A DNA stretch of 64,000 nt from the NCBI GenBank assembly GCA_044344795.1, contig JBIJCF010000004.1, positions 1 to 64,000 on the forward strand. Reading direction: 5' to 3'. The translations under genes and the position numbers were made by a program. Positions 8,340 through 16,313 of this stretch are shown here, one piece after another. Position 1 is the stretch's first letter; each line of letters starts with the position of its first letter. The notes beneath the pieces were generated by a model. That model saw nothing but the letters and a program-made list of their open reading frames with translations, made no database searches and was not told the origin of the DNA. The DNA is from GCA-2737665 sp044344795 (GTDB lineage: Bacteria > Bacteroidota > Bacteroidia > Palsa-965).

Positions 8340-9002
8340 ATGAAAAAAGTGTGGGTTAATTTATCGGTAGTGGTGTTGGCAGTAGGAATTATTGCTGCTG
8401 CTTACTATGTGTGGCATGTAAATCAACAAGGCGGTGCATTACGGCAATTGCCCATTTTCAATCCGATCGCAACGGAACTGCAAAACAATATTGCTCCGAA
8501 TGACAACCATAAAGTCAAAGACTTTGAGGTGGTGAATCAGTACGGCGATTCGATTACACGTAAAGCTTTTGCAGGTAAAATTACTGTGGTTGATTTTTTC
8601 TTCACTACGTGTCAAGGCATTTGTCCGAAGATGACGAATCAAATGGATCGTGTGATGGTGAAGTATCGTAAGGATGATCGTGTGTTATTGTTATCACACA
8701 CTGTAAATCCTGAGAACGACAGCGTTCCTGTATTGCGTGCCTACGCGGAAAAGCACATCAAAGAAAAGGGTAAGTGGCATTTTGTAACGGGCGATAAAGC
8801 TCACCTGTATGATTTGGCCCGCACGAGTTATTTGTTATCTGATACACGAGGCGACGGAGGCAAAGAGGATTTTGTGCACTCCAATAATTTCGCGTTGGTC
8901 GATCATAACGGTTATATCCGTGGCATGTATGACGGCACCGATCCGAAAGACGTAGATCGTTTGCTGGCGGAGATGGATGTATTGTTGGCGGAGGTGAAAT
9001 AA
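8340..9002 (+). CDS. SCO1/SenC/PrrC-family thioredoxin-fold copper protein
   Basis: The protein has 220 residues. One N-terminal membrane helix (about residues 7-25) anchors a thioredoxin-fold domain on the periplasmic side. The copper-binding motif reads TTCQGICPKM (CxxxC, near residues 90-94), and the distal His lies in DFVHSNNF near residue 180, so all three copper ligands of SCO proteins are present. SCO proteins deliver copper to the CuA site of cytochrome oxidase or act as thiol-disulfide reductases. No oxidase genes are in the window. It lies 40 nt after the SoxB-like gene and is probably co-transcribed with it. Confidence 0.92.
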   Translation: MKKVWVNLSVVVLAVGIIAAAYYVWHVNQQGGALRQLPIFNPIATELQNNIAPNDNHKVKDFEVVNQYGDSITRKAFAGKITVVDFFFTTCQGICPKMTNQMDRVMVKYRKDDRVLLLSHTVNPENDSVPVLRAYAEKHIKEKGKWHFVTGDKAHLYDLARTSYLLSDTRGDGGKEDFVHSNNFALVDHNGYIRGMYDGTDPKDVDRLLAEMDVLLAEVK

Positions 9003-9006
9003 ACCA

Positions 9007-9081
9007 CTACCCGTGTGCCGGACATTTCTTGCAGCGCTTGGCTTTCTTCCATTTTTTACAGCACGACTTTTTCTTTTTCAT
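9007..9081 (-). CDS. Possible Cys/Lys-rich miniprotein
   Basis: A 24-residue frame from the ATG at 9081 reads MKKKKSCCKKWKKAKRCKKC and ends PAHG. It has four Cys in a CC-x8-C-x2-C spacing in a strongly basic background. I recall similar tiny Cys/Lys-rich proteins in other Bacteroidota, but cannot confirm. The same frame stays open upstream to 9231 with further ATG codons (for example HLHETIIPVAQPC), so a product of 47 or more residues is possible. The spacing of cysteines suggests metal binding. It is convergent with the SCO gene, whose copper role makes a link tempting but unproven. Confidence 0.45.
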   Translation of the reverse strand: MKKKKSCCKKWKKAKRCKKCPAHG

Positions 9082-9263
9082 TTCCAGTTCTATCAACTGA
9101 TGAAAAATACAAGGTTGCGCGACAGGAATGATTGTTTCATGCAAATGCATGTTGCGAATGTCTACTGAACGGAGCATGGATGCAATACCTTGTTTTGGGT
9201 ATTTAGGTTGGGAAGTGGTGTATCTTAGCACAACAATTTATTTCCAGATCTGTTATTAATACA

Positions 9264-10385
9264 GTGAAAAGCAGCATTCAACATTCCGAATTCCTGCAGT
9301 TTGTAGGGCCTTTGTGGAAAACACTTCACATTGCAGGACCTTGTGGTGCCGAATCTCCGGAGCAATTATTGGCGGTGGCGAAAGCTTTGGCAGCAGATGG
9401 TCGTACGAGTTTGATGCGTGCCGGTGTATGGAAACCGCGTACACGTCCAGGAGCATTTGAAGGTGAAGGCGAAACCGCTTTGCAGTGGTTGGTAGAAGTG
9501 AAGAAGGAAACGGGAATGCGTACCACCGTGGAAGTGGCTACTGCAGAACATGTGGAGCTGGCGTTGAAATACGGCGTGGATGTACTTTGGATTGGGGCGC
9601 GTACAACCGTCAATCCTTTTTCAGTGCAAGAAATTGCTGATGCCGTTACAGGAACAGGAATTCCGGTGATGGTGAAAAATCCGGTGCATCCAGATTTGGC
9701 ATTATGGCTAGGCGCTTTAGAGCGTTTGTATCGTGCAGGGATAACGAAACTTGCAGCGGTACATCGTGGATTTCATACCGCAGTGAAGACCAACTACAGA
9801 AACGCTCCGTTGTGGGAAATTCCTATTGAATTACAAGCAACAGTCCCGGAACTTCCTGTTATCTGTGATCCAAGTCATATAGCAGGTACACGTGAGTTAA
9901 TTCCTCAAGTGGCACAGAAAGCCATGGACTTGAATATGGCGGGATTGATGATCGAAGTACATCCCGATCCTGACACTGCGAAGAGTGATGCGCAACAACA
10001 ATTCACGCCGTCTCGATATTTCGAATTGCTGAATGATTTGTTGTATCGCGATGTCAGTGCTGCGCATCCGGAATTTGAAAGTGATCTGAAAGCTCTGCGT
10101 GAAGTTATTGACGGCATTGATGAAGAATTGCTTCATATGCTAGCGCGAAGACAAGAAGTGGTAGCGCAAATTGGTGCGATTAAGAAAAAGCATGGGGTGA
10201 CTATTTTACAACTCGAGCGTTGGATTGAGATTTTGCAAACGCGCGGAGCCACGGGGCAGATGTTAAAAATTGATAAAGATATTATCGTCGCATTATGCGA
10301 AGTACTTCACAAAGCCTCTATTCGCAAGCAAAACGAAGTGATGAACAATCCGCACGCGGAATCCGGAGTTGTAGAATACAAGTAA
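9264..10385 (+). CDS. Bifunctional DAHP synthase / chorismate mutase (AroG-AroQ fusion)
   Basis: The protein has 373 residues from a GTG start. Residues 1-265 are a type I-beta (KDPG-aldolase-like) 3-deoxy-D-arabino-heptulosonate-7-phosphate synthase: HIAGPCGAES, MRAGVWKPRTRPG, WIGARTT, KNPVHPD and CDPSHIAGTR. Residues about 275-360 are an AroQ chorismate mutase helix bundle (ALREVIDGIDEELLHMLARR). It condenses PEP with erythrose 4-phosphate to start the shikimate pathway, and converts chorismate to prephenate for Phe/Tyr. The fusion is normal in Bacteroidota, where the mutase part can also serve as a feedback sensor. No ATG fits the N-terminal homology better than the GTG. Confidence 0.93.
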   Translation: MKSSIQHSEFLQFVGPLWKTLHIAGPCGAESPEQLLAVAKALAADGRTSLMRAGVWKPRTRPGAFEGEGETALQWLVEVKKETGMRTTVEVATAEHVELALKYGVDVLWIGARTTVNPFSVQEIADAVTGTGIPVMVKNPVHPDLALWLGALERLYRAGITKLAAVHRGFHTAVKTNYRNAPLWEIPIELQATVPELPVICDPSHIAGTRELIPQVAQKAMDLNMAGLMIEVHPDPDTAKSDAQQQFTPSRYFELLNDLLYRDVSAAHPEFESDLKALREVIDGIDEELLHMLARRQEVVAQIGAIKKKHGVTILQLERWIEILQTRGATGQMLKIDKDIIVALCEVLHKASIRKQNEVMNNPHAESGVVEYK

Positions 10386-10397
10386 CTCCGATATATT

Positions 10398-10419
10398 GCG
10401 CTAAACATCTATTTAGCGC
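10398..10419. promoter_or_regulatory. Perfect 8-bp dyad just upstream of the carbonic anhydrase start
   Basis: GCGCTAAA (10398-10405), a 6-nt spacer and TTTAGCGC (10412-10419) form a perfect dyad ending 2 nt before the ATG at 10422. A TATATTGC element (10392-10399) overlaps its left arm. It may be an operator or an RNA hairpin that hides the translation start. Confidence 0.45.
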
Positions 10420-10421
10420 TA

Positions 10422-11072
10422 ATGAAGACACTCACCAAAGACATGCAAGACAAGATCACGCCTCAGATGGCGCTCGATCTGCTGAAGAATGGAAACAAAC
10501 GTTTTTTCGACAACCTGATGGCACATCGCGATTTGCTGGAACAAGTAAACATTACCAGTGACGGACAATTTCCTTTTGCAGTGATACTGAGTTGTATTGA
10601 TAGTCGCACTTCGGCCGAGTTAATTTTTGATCAGGGATTAGGAGATATTTTTTCTATCCGTATTGCCGGTAATGTCCTGAACACCGACATTTTAGGGTCT
10701 ATGGAATTTGCGTGTAAAGTGGCGGGAAGCAAATTGATCGTGGTGTTAGGTCACACGAAATGCGGCGCTATCAAAGGTGCGTGCGATCATGTGGAGATGG
10801 GCAACTTAACGGAGTTGTTATCAAAAATTCAACCGGCAATTTATGCGGAACGAGAAACCACTACGAATCGTACTTCAGGAAATGCACGCTTCGTGGAAAA
10901 AGTCGCTATTCTGAATGTGAAGCGTACTGTCAACAGCATCATCCAGCGCAGTCACATTCTGGAAGAGATGATTAACAATGGGCAGATTGGATTAGTAGGG
11001 GGCAATTATGATATTGATACCGGCTTGGTTGAATTTTTTGATGATAGCCTCCACATGAAAAAAGCGAACTAA
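10422..11072 (+). CDS. Beta-class carbonic anhydrase
   Basis: The protein has 216 residues without a signal peptide. The beta-class zinc site is complete: SCIDSR (Cys and the Asp/Arg dyad near residues 65-68) and LGHTKCGA (His and Cys near residues 110-113). The family segment FSIRIAGNVLN lies between them. The enzyme interconverts CO2 and bicarbonate in the cytoplasm and supplies bicarbonate for carboxylases and pH balance. It lies 36 nt after aroG-aroQ but is preceded by its own promoter-like dyad, and it is followed by a strong terminator. Confidence 0.93.
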   Translation: MKTLTKDMQDKITPQMALDLLKNGNKRFFDNLMAHRDLLEQVNITSDGQFPFAVILSCIDSRTSAELIFDQGLGDIFSIRIAGNVLNTDILGSMEFACKVAGSKLIVVLGHTKCGAIKGACDHVEMGNLTELLSKIQPAIYAERETTTNRTSGNARFVEKVAILNVKRTVNSIIQRSHILEEMINNGQIGLVGGNYDIDTGLVEFFDDSLHMKKAN

Positions 11073-11080
11073 TTGAACGT

Positions 11081-11111
11081 AAAAAAGGCTTCCACATCGG
11101 AAGCCTTTTTT
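11081..11111 (+). terminator. Intrinsic terminator after carbonic anhydrase (bidirectional)
   Basis: The stem AAAAAAGGCTTCC / GGAAGCCTTTTTT has a 5-nt loop and A/T tracts on both sides. It sits between convergent genes and can serve both strands. Confidence 0.85.
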
Positions 11112-11127
11112 GTTGAGCGAGTGTAAG

Positions 11128-11850
11128 TTATTCTAAAACTATTCTTAGTGTTTGCGATTCACCGTTTTTCATCGTGGAACGCAGTAAATACATGCCTTTA
11201 GGCAAGTGACTCAAATCAACTGCGCTGTTGCTGATGGAATGGGCAAATACCACCTTCCCCGTGAGATCCAATACTTCCAGGAATTGCATAGGATTGCTCG
11301 CATCGCGATTGGTAAACTGAATTGGATCGTTGCTTGGTATAGGAAATACGCGTAACAGATTAATTTCTTTTTCGTGGTCGCTTAAGCCCATCCACATCGG
11401 TTGCACAAAAATGATTTGACTGATGGTGTCAAGATTGGGACCGAAATTGGGGTCATTCGGTATCGGCCACACTACAATGACGTTGCCGCCGATTCGCAAA
11501 ACACCTTGGTTCTGAACACTGCGTATTTGATATAAAGTTTGAAGTACGGCGGTGTCGGATGGTTGGATAAATCCTTGATAAGCGCCAAAGAAAATTGGAG
11601 TTACCGTCGCTCCGGTATCGATGTAGCCAACGATATCAACTGTATAGTTGGGAGAATAGGATACAGAATCGGAGTAGTTACGTAGAATCAAACCCACCAA
11701 CGCCGTATCTCCGTCAACAGCAGTATCAGGTAAGTTGATGAATGATGTCGTGAAAAAACCAATAGTGTTTTGTGCTTTCGATTCGGTAGAAGTGAAACAC
11801 GCGGCACTCAGTAGTGTGGTCGTAAATAATAACGTAATGATGCGTTTCAT
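11128..11850 (-). CDS. Exported protein with T9SS type A sorting domain
   Basis: The protein has 240 residues with a signal peptide ending about AQNTIG. The central 130 residues look like a small beta-sandwich domain (DTALVGLILRNYSD, then TPIFFGAYQGF) that I do not recognise. The last 75 residues fit a type IX C-terminal sorting domain: LLRVFPIPSNDP, then VLDLTGKVVF, then LPKGMYLLR. The protein should be secreted across the outer membrane and may be attached to the cell surface. Function unknown. It is the last gene of a minus-strand run with the CotH gene upstream, 85 nt away. Confidence 0.72.
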   Translation of the reverse strand: MKRIITLLFTTTLLSAACFTSTESKAQNTIGFFTTSFINLPDTAVDGDTALVGLILRNYSDSVSYSPNYTVDIVGYIDTGATVTPIFFGAYQGFIQPSDTAVLQTLYQIRSVQNQGVLRIGGNVIVVWPIPNDPNFGPNLDTISQIIFVQPMWMGLSDHEKEINLLRVFPIPSNDPIQFTNRDASNPMQFLEVLDLTGKVVFAHSISNSAVDLSHLPKGMYLLRSTMKNGESQTLRIVLE

Positions 11851-11935
11851 GGGAAGTACGATTTCTATTTGCCAAAATTACGTCGACAACCAGTAATAGT
11901 TACATCTTCTTCCGAAAAGTATTACGTGTTCAAAA

Positions 11936-14017
11936 TTACGGTTTGGTCACTACAAAACGTTGTGTCCAGCGATTTTTGCCGGCTGTAATGCGCATAAAAT
12001 ATACGCCTAAGGGCAAATTGTCTAACGGAACCGTGATCAAATTATTTCCGATAACACCTGAAAATGTTACGTCTTCACTACACTTTTGTCCGGTGCTGTT
12101 ATAGAGCTCAATTTGAACAATACCTGCATTTTTCAGGTATAACGATACTTGAGTTTGTTGTTGTGCAGGATTCGGATAAATAGAACCGTTGAAATTTTGT
12201 TGCTCCGAAATTCCTGTCAGGTTACAATTGTTAGGATTACCACCGAGGTTATTATCCAACCAAACGATGCGTTGATTGATCCACCATTGTAACGTGTCTA
12301 CTTCTTCTTGATAATTCTGACCAACGTAATAATTCGGCCATACATACGCACCCATTATGGGCCACACGGTGAAGTTCCATCCCTGACTTTCATTCATCGC
12401 ATTGGCAGTTGAATCGGTCCATGTATTAATGTAATTCGTGTTCAAAATTGTTCCGCGCAGTTCTTCCCAACGACAACGCACTTGTTGCATGAATACGGAA
12501 TCTTGCGTCATTCGTTCAAACCAAAATGGATTCAACCAATAATCGCCACCGCAGATATAATTGAAATTGTATTGCCATCCCGCATAATCTTCTCCTTCGC
12601 AAAAATTCACATTGCCGTACGTTAAATCATAATCCCAAATCGGCGCCATGACGAGCTTTCCTCCATTACTGAATTTATCTTTATAGATATAAAAGCTTTT
12701 ACGATAAGCATCAATACTCTTGGTTAGTTCTTGAATAATGAACGCATCTACACACGCGTTAATATCTGCATAAGCACGATAACCTAAGGTCGGATGCATA
12801 AAATTCGGACCAATCAAAGCTGTTTCAAAACTATCAACGTATGCTTGAATATATGCGGCTTGTTGCGGAACGATATCATTTCCATCCGGATAATAGTAAT
12901 TGATGTAAATGGAATCTCCTGTAGGCCATGGCAAGTAAGGAGAATTCCAACCCGGATCGCTGCCGCCCGAATTTTTGTCCAGCTTCAAAATGTAACCGCC
13001 TGTGAGTTGATCGCCGCTGATGTCAGTAGGTTGAAGTTTCGGAATATCAATTCTGTTGGTATCACGTTTCACTTTTTCCATTAAGATGTAAACGCCGATA
13101 TATTCTCCATTAATGATGACTTCCACAGGACGACAACGAGGCGCATACCATCCCATTTGATTGTACAAATGAAAGGTGAGCATGCCGCGCATCAATGTTT
13201 TGTCGGTGTATTGTGCGCTCAATACCCAATCGGATTCCGTTGGAAAGCCAAGTAGAGGCGCGTTAATATCATTCCCGTTCACATCCCATAATTCTATGTC
13301 GTACGACTTTTTTGGAAATCCGGACGAACTGGCACCGCGCGTTTCAATACCTACTTTGCCATTGTAATGGTTAAACGGATTGGTCATGTAATTGCGATTA
13401 CCGTTACCATTCCAGATGATGCCCATGTCTGCCATAATGCGTGGTTCATCGGGAATTGCCTGATTGTTGGTGTTGATTACGAAGATGGGAAGATCGGATT
13501 CCAGCAATGAAAAATAGGAAGCCGGATTATTACCAAACGTAATGCTCCAACTAATCATCGTGCCCGCATCCGCCGGATAAGTATCTGTAATACGCAACTT
13601 CCATACGCCGTTCGCATTTTGCCCGTTGTTCACACGTCCCATTTGCCCCATTGGACGGAACGTTCCCGTAAACGGCGACCAGCCTGCGGTAATCGGTTGA
13701 GACGCGCCCGTATTAAAACACGTGTTGGTATAGTTGTCATCAGAACCTCCTTGTCCGCTCACGAGCATTGATGTTGTGCCATCAGGAGCAATAATATACA
13801 TGTCGATATCGGCATTCCAGGTGTGCGTCAGATTCACACAAACTGTTTCTAACCCGAATGTTGTTGTATCAATATTCGCAGGATTTAATCCGGAAACAGT
13901 CAAGTTATATTCTGTCGTGGCGTAATCGTTGATGGGCGCATTGGGCGTAGCCGTGAACGTTTGAGCGTATGTTACGATTGCAGAAGCAAATGCAATACAA
14001 GAGAGAAGAGTTTTCAT
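11936..14017 (-). CDS. CotH-family secreted protein with P-domain and T9SS tail
   Basis: The protein has 693 residues. After a signal peptide ending about TYAQ, residues 20-155 form a proprotein-convertase P-domain-like module (LTHTWNADIDMYIIAPDGT, then GVWKLRITDTYPADAGT). Residues about 170-600 match CotH: RGASSSGFPKKSYDIEL, INGEYIGVYILMEKVKRD and a kinase-like metal motif WDYDLTYGN near residue 460. Residues about 608-693 are a T9SS sorting domain (SIYPNPAQQQ, then LPLGVYFMRI). CotH proteins are atypical kinases in spores and are common in bacterial exoproteins, where substrate is unclear. Its ATG follows directly, and in frame, after the TAA of the small upstream gene. Confidence 0.88.
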   Translation of the reverse strand: MKTLLSCIAFASAIVTYAQTFTATPNAPINDYATTEYNLTVSGLNPANIDTTTFGLETVCVNLTHTWNADIDMYIIAPDGTTSMLVSGQGGSDDNYTNTCFNTGASQPITAGWSPFTGTFRPMGQMGRVNNGQNANGVWKLRITDTYPADAGTMISWSITFGNNPASYFSLLESDLPIFVINTNNQAIPDEPRIMADMGIIWNGNGNRNYMTNPFNHYNGKVGIETRGASSSGFPKKSYDIELWDVNGNDINAPLLGFPTESDWVLSAQYTDKTLMRGMLTFHLYNQMGWYAPRCRPVEVIINGEYIGVYILMEKVKRDTNRIDIPKLQPTDISGDQLTGGYILKLDKNSGGSDPGWNSPYLPWPTGDSIYINYYYPDGNDIVPQQAAYIQAYVDSFETALIGPNFMHPTLGYRAYADINACVDAFIIQELTKSIDAYRKSFYIYKDKFSNGGKLVMAPIWDYDLTYGNVNFCEGEDYAGWQYNFNYICGGDYWLNPFWFERMTQDSVFMQQVRCRWEELRGTILNTNYINTWTDSTANAMNESQGWNFTVWPIMGAYVWPNYYVGQNYQEEVDTLQWWINQRIVWLDNNLGGNPNNCNLTGISEQQNFNGSIYPNPAQQQTQVSLYLKNAGIVQIELYNSTGQKCSEDVTFSGVIGNNLITVPLDNLPLGVYFMRITAGKNRWTQRFVVTKP

Positions 14018-14332
14018 TTATGGTTGAATTATAATGAGCGTTGAAGATTGGTGTGTTGAGCCGTTTACATTAAAGATATATTTGTCTTCGCATAGCTTTG
14101 ATGTCAGCAAAATAGCTGTAATCCCGTAATGATAACCAAATCCGAATCCACCTGGGCCCTGATTCCACGCCGCAGTGCTGAAATTCGGTTTTCTCCAATT
14201 CGTATCCGGTTCGGAGGTGGGTACCATGTAACGCCTGGTGTCGTTTTCGTACACGGCTGTTTCCCAGTGGTTGGTTTGTGCTGTAACATATTGACAAATC
14301 AATAAAAGCAACAGCGACGTAAGAAGTCTCAT
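14018..14332 (-). CDS. Small exported protein, probably a truncated CotH-type N-terminal module
   Basis: The product has 104 residues: a signal peptide (MRLLTSLLLLLICQYVTAQ), then HWETAVYENDTRRYMVPTSE and WNQGPGGFGFG. These phrases match the N-terminal module that in many Bacteroidota precedes a CotH domain, but the sequence stops where that module should continue with two more beta-strands. Another reading frame carries AMRRQIYL, resembling the expected continuation, which hints at an old frameshift. The stop codon TAA touches the ATG of the CotH gene in the same frame. It may be a decayed gene start or a short coupled partner. Confidence 0.5.
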   Translation of the reverse strand: MRLLTSLLLLLICQYVTAQTNHWETAVYENDTRRYMVPTSEPDTNWRKPNFSTAAWNQGPGGFGFGYHYGITAILLTSKLCEDKYIFNVNGSTHQSSTLIIIQP

Positions 14333-14380
14333 AAGGTTGGCGAATTGAGCAACCCTAAGTTAAGAAAAACTTAATATGGT

Positions 14381-14411
14381 ATTAAGGGAGGGTAAGGTGC
14401 CTCCCTTTAAT
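14381..14411 (-). terminator. Hairpin downstream of recJ
   Basis: ATTAAGGGAGG and CCTCCCTTTAAT pair around an 8-nt loop with one bulge. It lies between the recJ stop and the next minus-strand gene. The T-run on the minus strand is weak. Confidence 0.45.
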
Positions 14412-14442
14412 TTGTCGGAATAATTTGTGTCTTTATGTCTCC

Positions 14443-16164
14443 TCATTCCATATCCACCACCTTCATCTGCACCGAACTTTTGCCGTTCCAATCGTTACGC
14501 TCTAGTGTATAACAAACGCTTGCGGGTTCTTTACGTAACAGCTTGGGTAAATGATGACCTTGACGGAAACCGATGGCAGAAATAAAATATCCGGGAGATG
14601 ATCCGTCGGTTAAATCGCATTTTAAATGATCGTCCCCAACCACTTTGGCCCAACCGCGATCAGTTAAATTGTCGGTACAGAAAACTGGATTCATATTGCC
14701 CGGCCCAAACGGCGCCATTTGTTGCAACACACTGAAAAATTTACCGTCCACCGTACTCACCGCAATACGTGCATCAATACGAATCTCGGGAATCACCTGG
14801 TGGGGCTTGATGCGCGTACTAACCACAGCTTCAAATTTTTCGCGGAAAGCTTCCACATTTTGCGGAACCATCGTCAGTCCTGCAGCAAAAGCGTGCCCGC
14901 CAAATTGAATCAACAAGTCGCTGCAAGCTTCAATGGCTTCGTACACATCAAAATCACTTACAGAGCGCGCACTACCGGTAACCACGCCATTGCTGCGCGT
15001 CAATACAATAGTCGGACGATAATAATTTTCAATTAATCGCGATGCTACGATGCCGACAACACCTTTGTGCCAGTCTTCGCTATACACCACAGTACTTTTT
15101 TTGTTTGCTGTTGTTGAATCGTTGCGTAACAAATTAAGTGCCTCTTCAGTAATTTGTTTGTCAAGGTCACGGCGTGTGCGATTAACTTCATTCAATCCTT
15201 CCGCACGTTGTAAGGCTTCTTCATAATCGTTTGTAGTAAGCAGCGTTACAGCGTATTTTCCGTGTTCAATACGACCTGCTGCATTAATGCGCGGTGCAAA
15301 AACAAAAACCAAATCGGAGATGCTGAAGTTAAAAGTGCCGTCTGCTGCGGGTTTCACTTTTGCTGCAGTGCCGATGGCTTTTAGTCCTGCGCGGGGGTGT
15401 TGATTGAGTTGTTGTAATCCGTAATATGCCAGCACGCGATTTTCTCCGGTAACGGGAACGATATCCGCTGCAATGCTCACAGCTACCAAATCCAAGTATG
15501 CTAGGACTTTTTCGTCGGATAACTTCAAATGTTGTTGCAAACCTTGAATCAGCTTGAATCCGATTCCACAACCACACAAATCTTTAAATGGATAATGGCA
15601 ATCGTTTCGTTTCGGATCAAGTACAGCAACGGCATCAGGCAATTCATCTCCGGGCAAGTGGTGATCACAGATGATGAAATCAATATTTTTTCCTTTCGCG
15701 TACCCTACTTTATCAATACTCTTGATTCCGCAATCGAGAGCGATGATCAGACTATATCCCTTTTCATGTGCATAGTCGATGCCTTGTGTGGACACTCCGT
15801 AACCTTCACTGTACCGATCGGGAATGTAAAAACCGACATTAGCATGTAACGATTTCAAAAAAGAAAACACCACAGCAACAGCTGTTGTTCCGTCCACGTC
15901 ATAATCGCCGTACACCAAAATAGCTTCGTTGTGTTGTAGTGCCGCAGCTATGCGTTGGATGGCAACATCCATATCTTTCATCAAAAACGGATCGTGCAGG
16001 TCGGTGAGTTGCGGTCGGAAAAAGTGGCGCGCCGCTTCGAATGTGTTAATACCGCGTTGCACTAATATCTGTGCTAATGCAGGATGAATGTTTAATTGTT
16101 GTTGTAACTGTTTTGTAGCAACAGGATCGGGATTAGGAATAAAAACGCGTCGTACAGTGCTCAT
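14443..16164 (-). CDS. recJ: Single-stranded-DNA-specific exonuclease RecJ
   Basis: The protein has 573 residues, the usual RecJ length. DHH-superfamily motifs are clear: ILVYGDYDVDGTTA (motif I, near residue 86), LIIALDCGIKS (II), FIICDHHLPGD (III, near residue 165), and in the DHHA1 half APRINAAGRIEHG and QFGGHAFAAGL. RecJ degrades single-stranded DNA 5' to 3' in recombination (RecF pathway) and in base-excision and mismatch repair. The C-terminal OB-like part ends in YTLERNDWNGKSSVQMKVVDME. It has its own upstream promoter-like element and stands as a single-gene unit. Confidence 0.96.
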   Translation of the reverse strand: MSTVRRVFIPNPDPVATKQLQQQLNIHPALAQILVQRGINTFEAARHFFRPQLTDLHDPFLMKDMDVAIQRIAAALQHNEAILVYGDYDVDGTTAVAVVFSFLKSLHANVGFYIPDRYSEGYGVSTQGIDYAHEKGYSLIIALDCGIKSIDKVGYAKGKNIDFIICDHHLPGDELPDAVAVLDPKRNDCHYPFKDLCGCGIGFKLIQGLQQHLKLSDEKVLAYLDLVAVSIAADIVPVTGENRVLAYYGLQQLNQHPRAGLKAIGTAAKVKPAADGTFNFSISDLVFVFAPRINAAGRIEHGKYAVTLLTTNDYEEALQRAEGLNEVNRTRRDLDKQITEEALNLLRNDSTTANKKSTVVYSEDWHKGVVGIVASRLIENYYRPTIVLTRSNGVVTGSARSVSDFDVYEAIEACSDLLIQFGGHAFAAGLTMVPQNVEAFREKFEAVVSTRIKPHQVIPEIRIDARIAVSTVDGKFFSVLQQMAPFGPGNMNPVFCTDNLTDRGWAKVVGDDHLKCDLTDGSSPGYFISAIGFRQGHHLPKLLRKEPASVCYTLERNDWNGKSSVQMKVVDME

Positions 16165-16202
16165 GGTCTAAACGTATCGTGCAAAAATGTTGGTATTTGT
16201 TA

Positions 16203-16210
16203 CAAATGTA
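16203..16210 (-). promoter_or_regulatory. Bacteroidota -7 element upstream of recJ
   Basis: The minus strand carries TACATTTG, a perfect TAnnTTTG, 38 nt before the recJ ATG. No clear -33 TTG at the usual distance was found. Confidence 0.4.
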
Positions 16211-16266
16211 CAGCGGGAGAGGAGATGATTTTTTTCGAGTTGTCAACATCACTTTGGTCCAACAAA

Positions 16267-16294
16267 AAAGGGCTCTCATTGCTGAAAGCCCTTT
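16267..16294 (-). terminator. Intrinsic terminator after the 777-residue T9SS gene
   Basis: AAAGGGCT and AGCCCTTT pair around a 12-nt loop, and the minus strand continues with a run of six T. It lies 20 nt past the stop at 16314. Confidence 0.8.
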
Positions 16295-16313
16295 AAATAG
16301 TTGGCGTTGAAGA

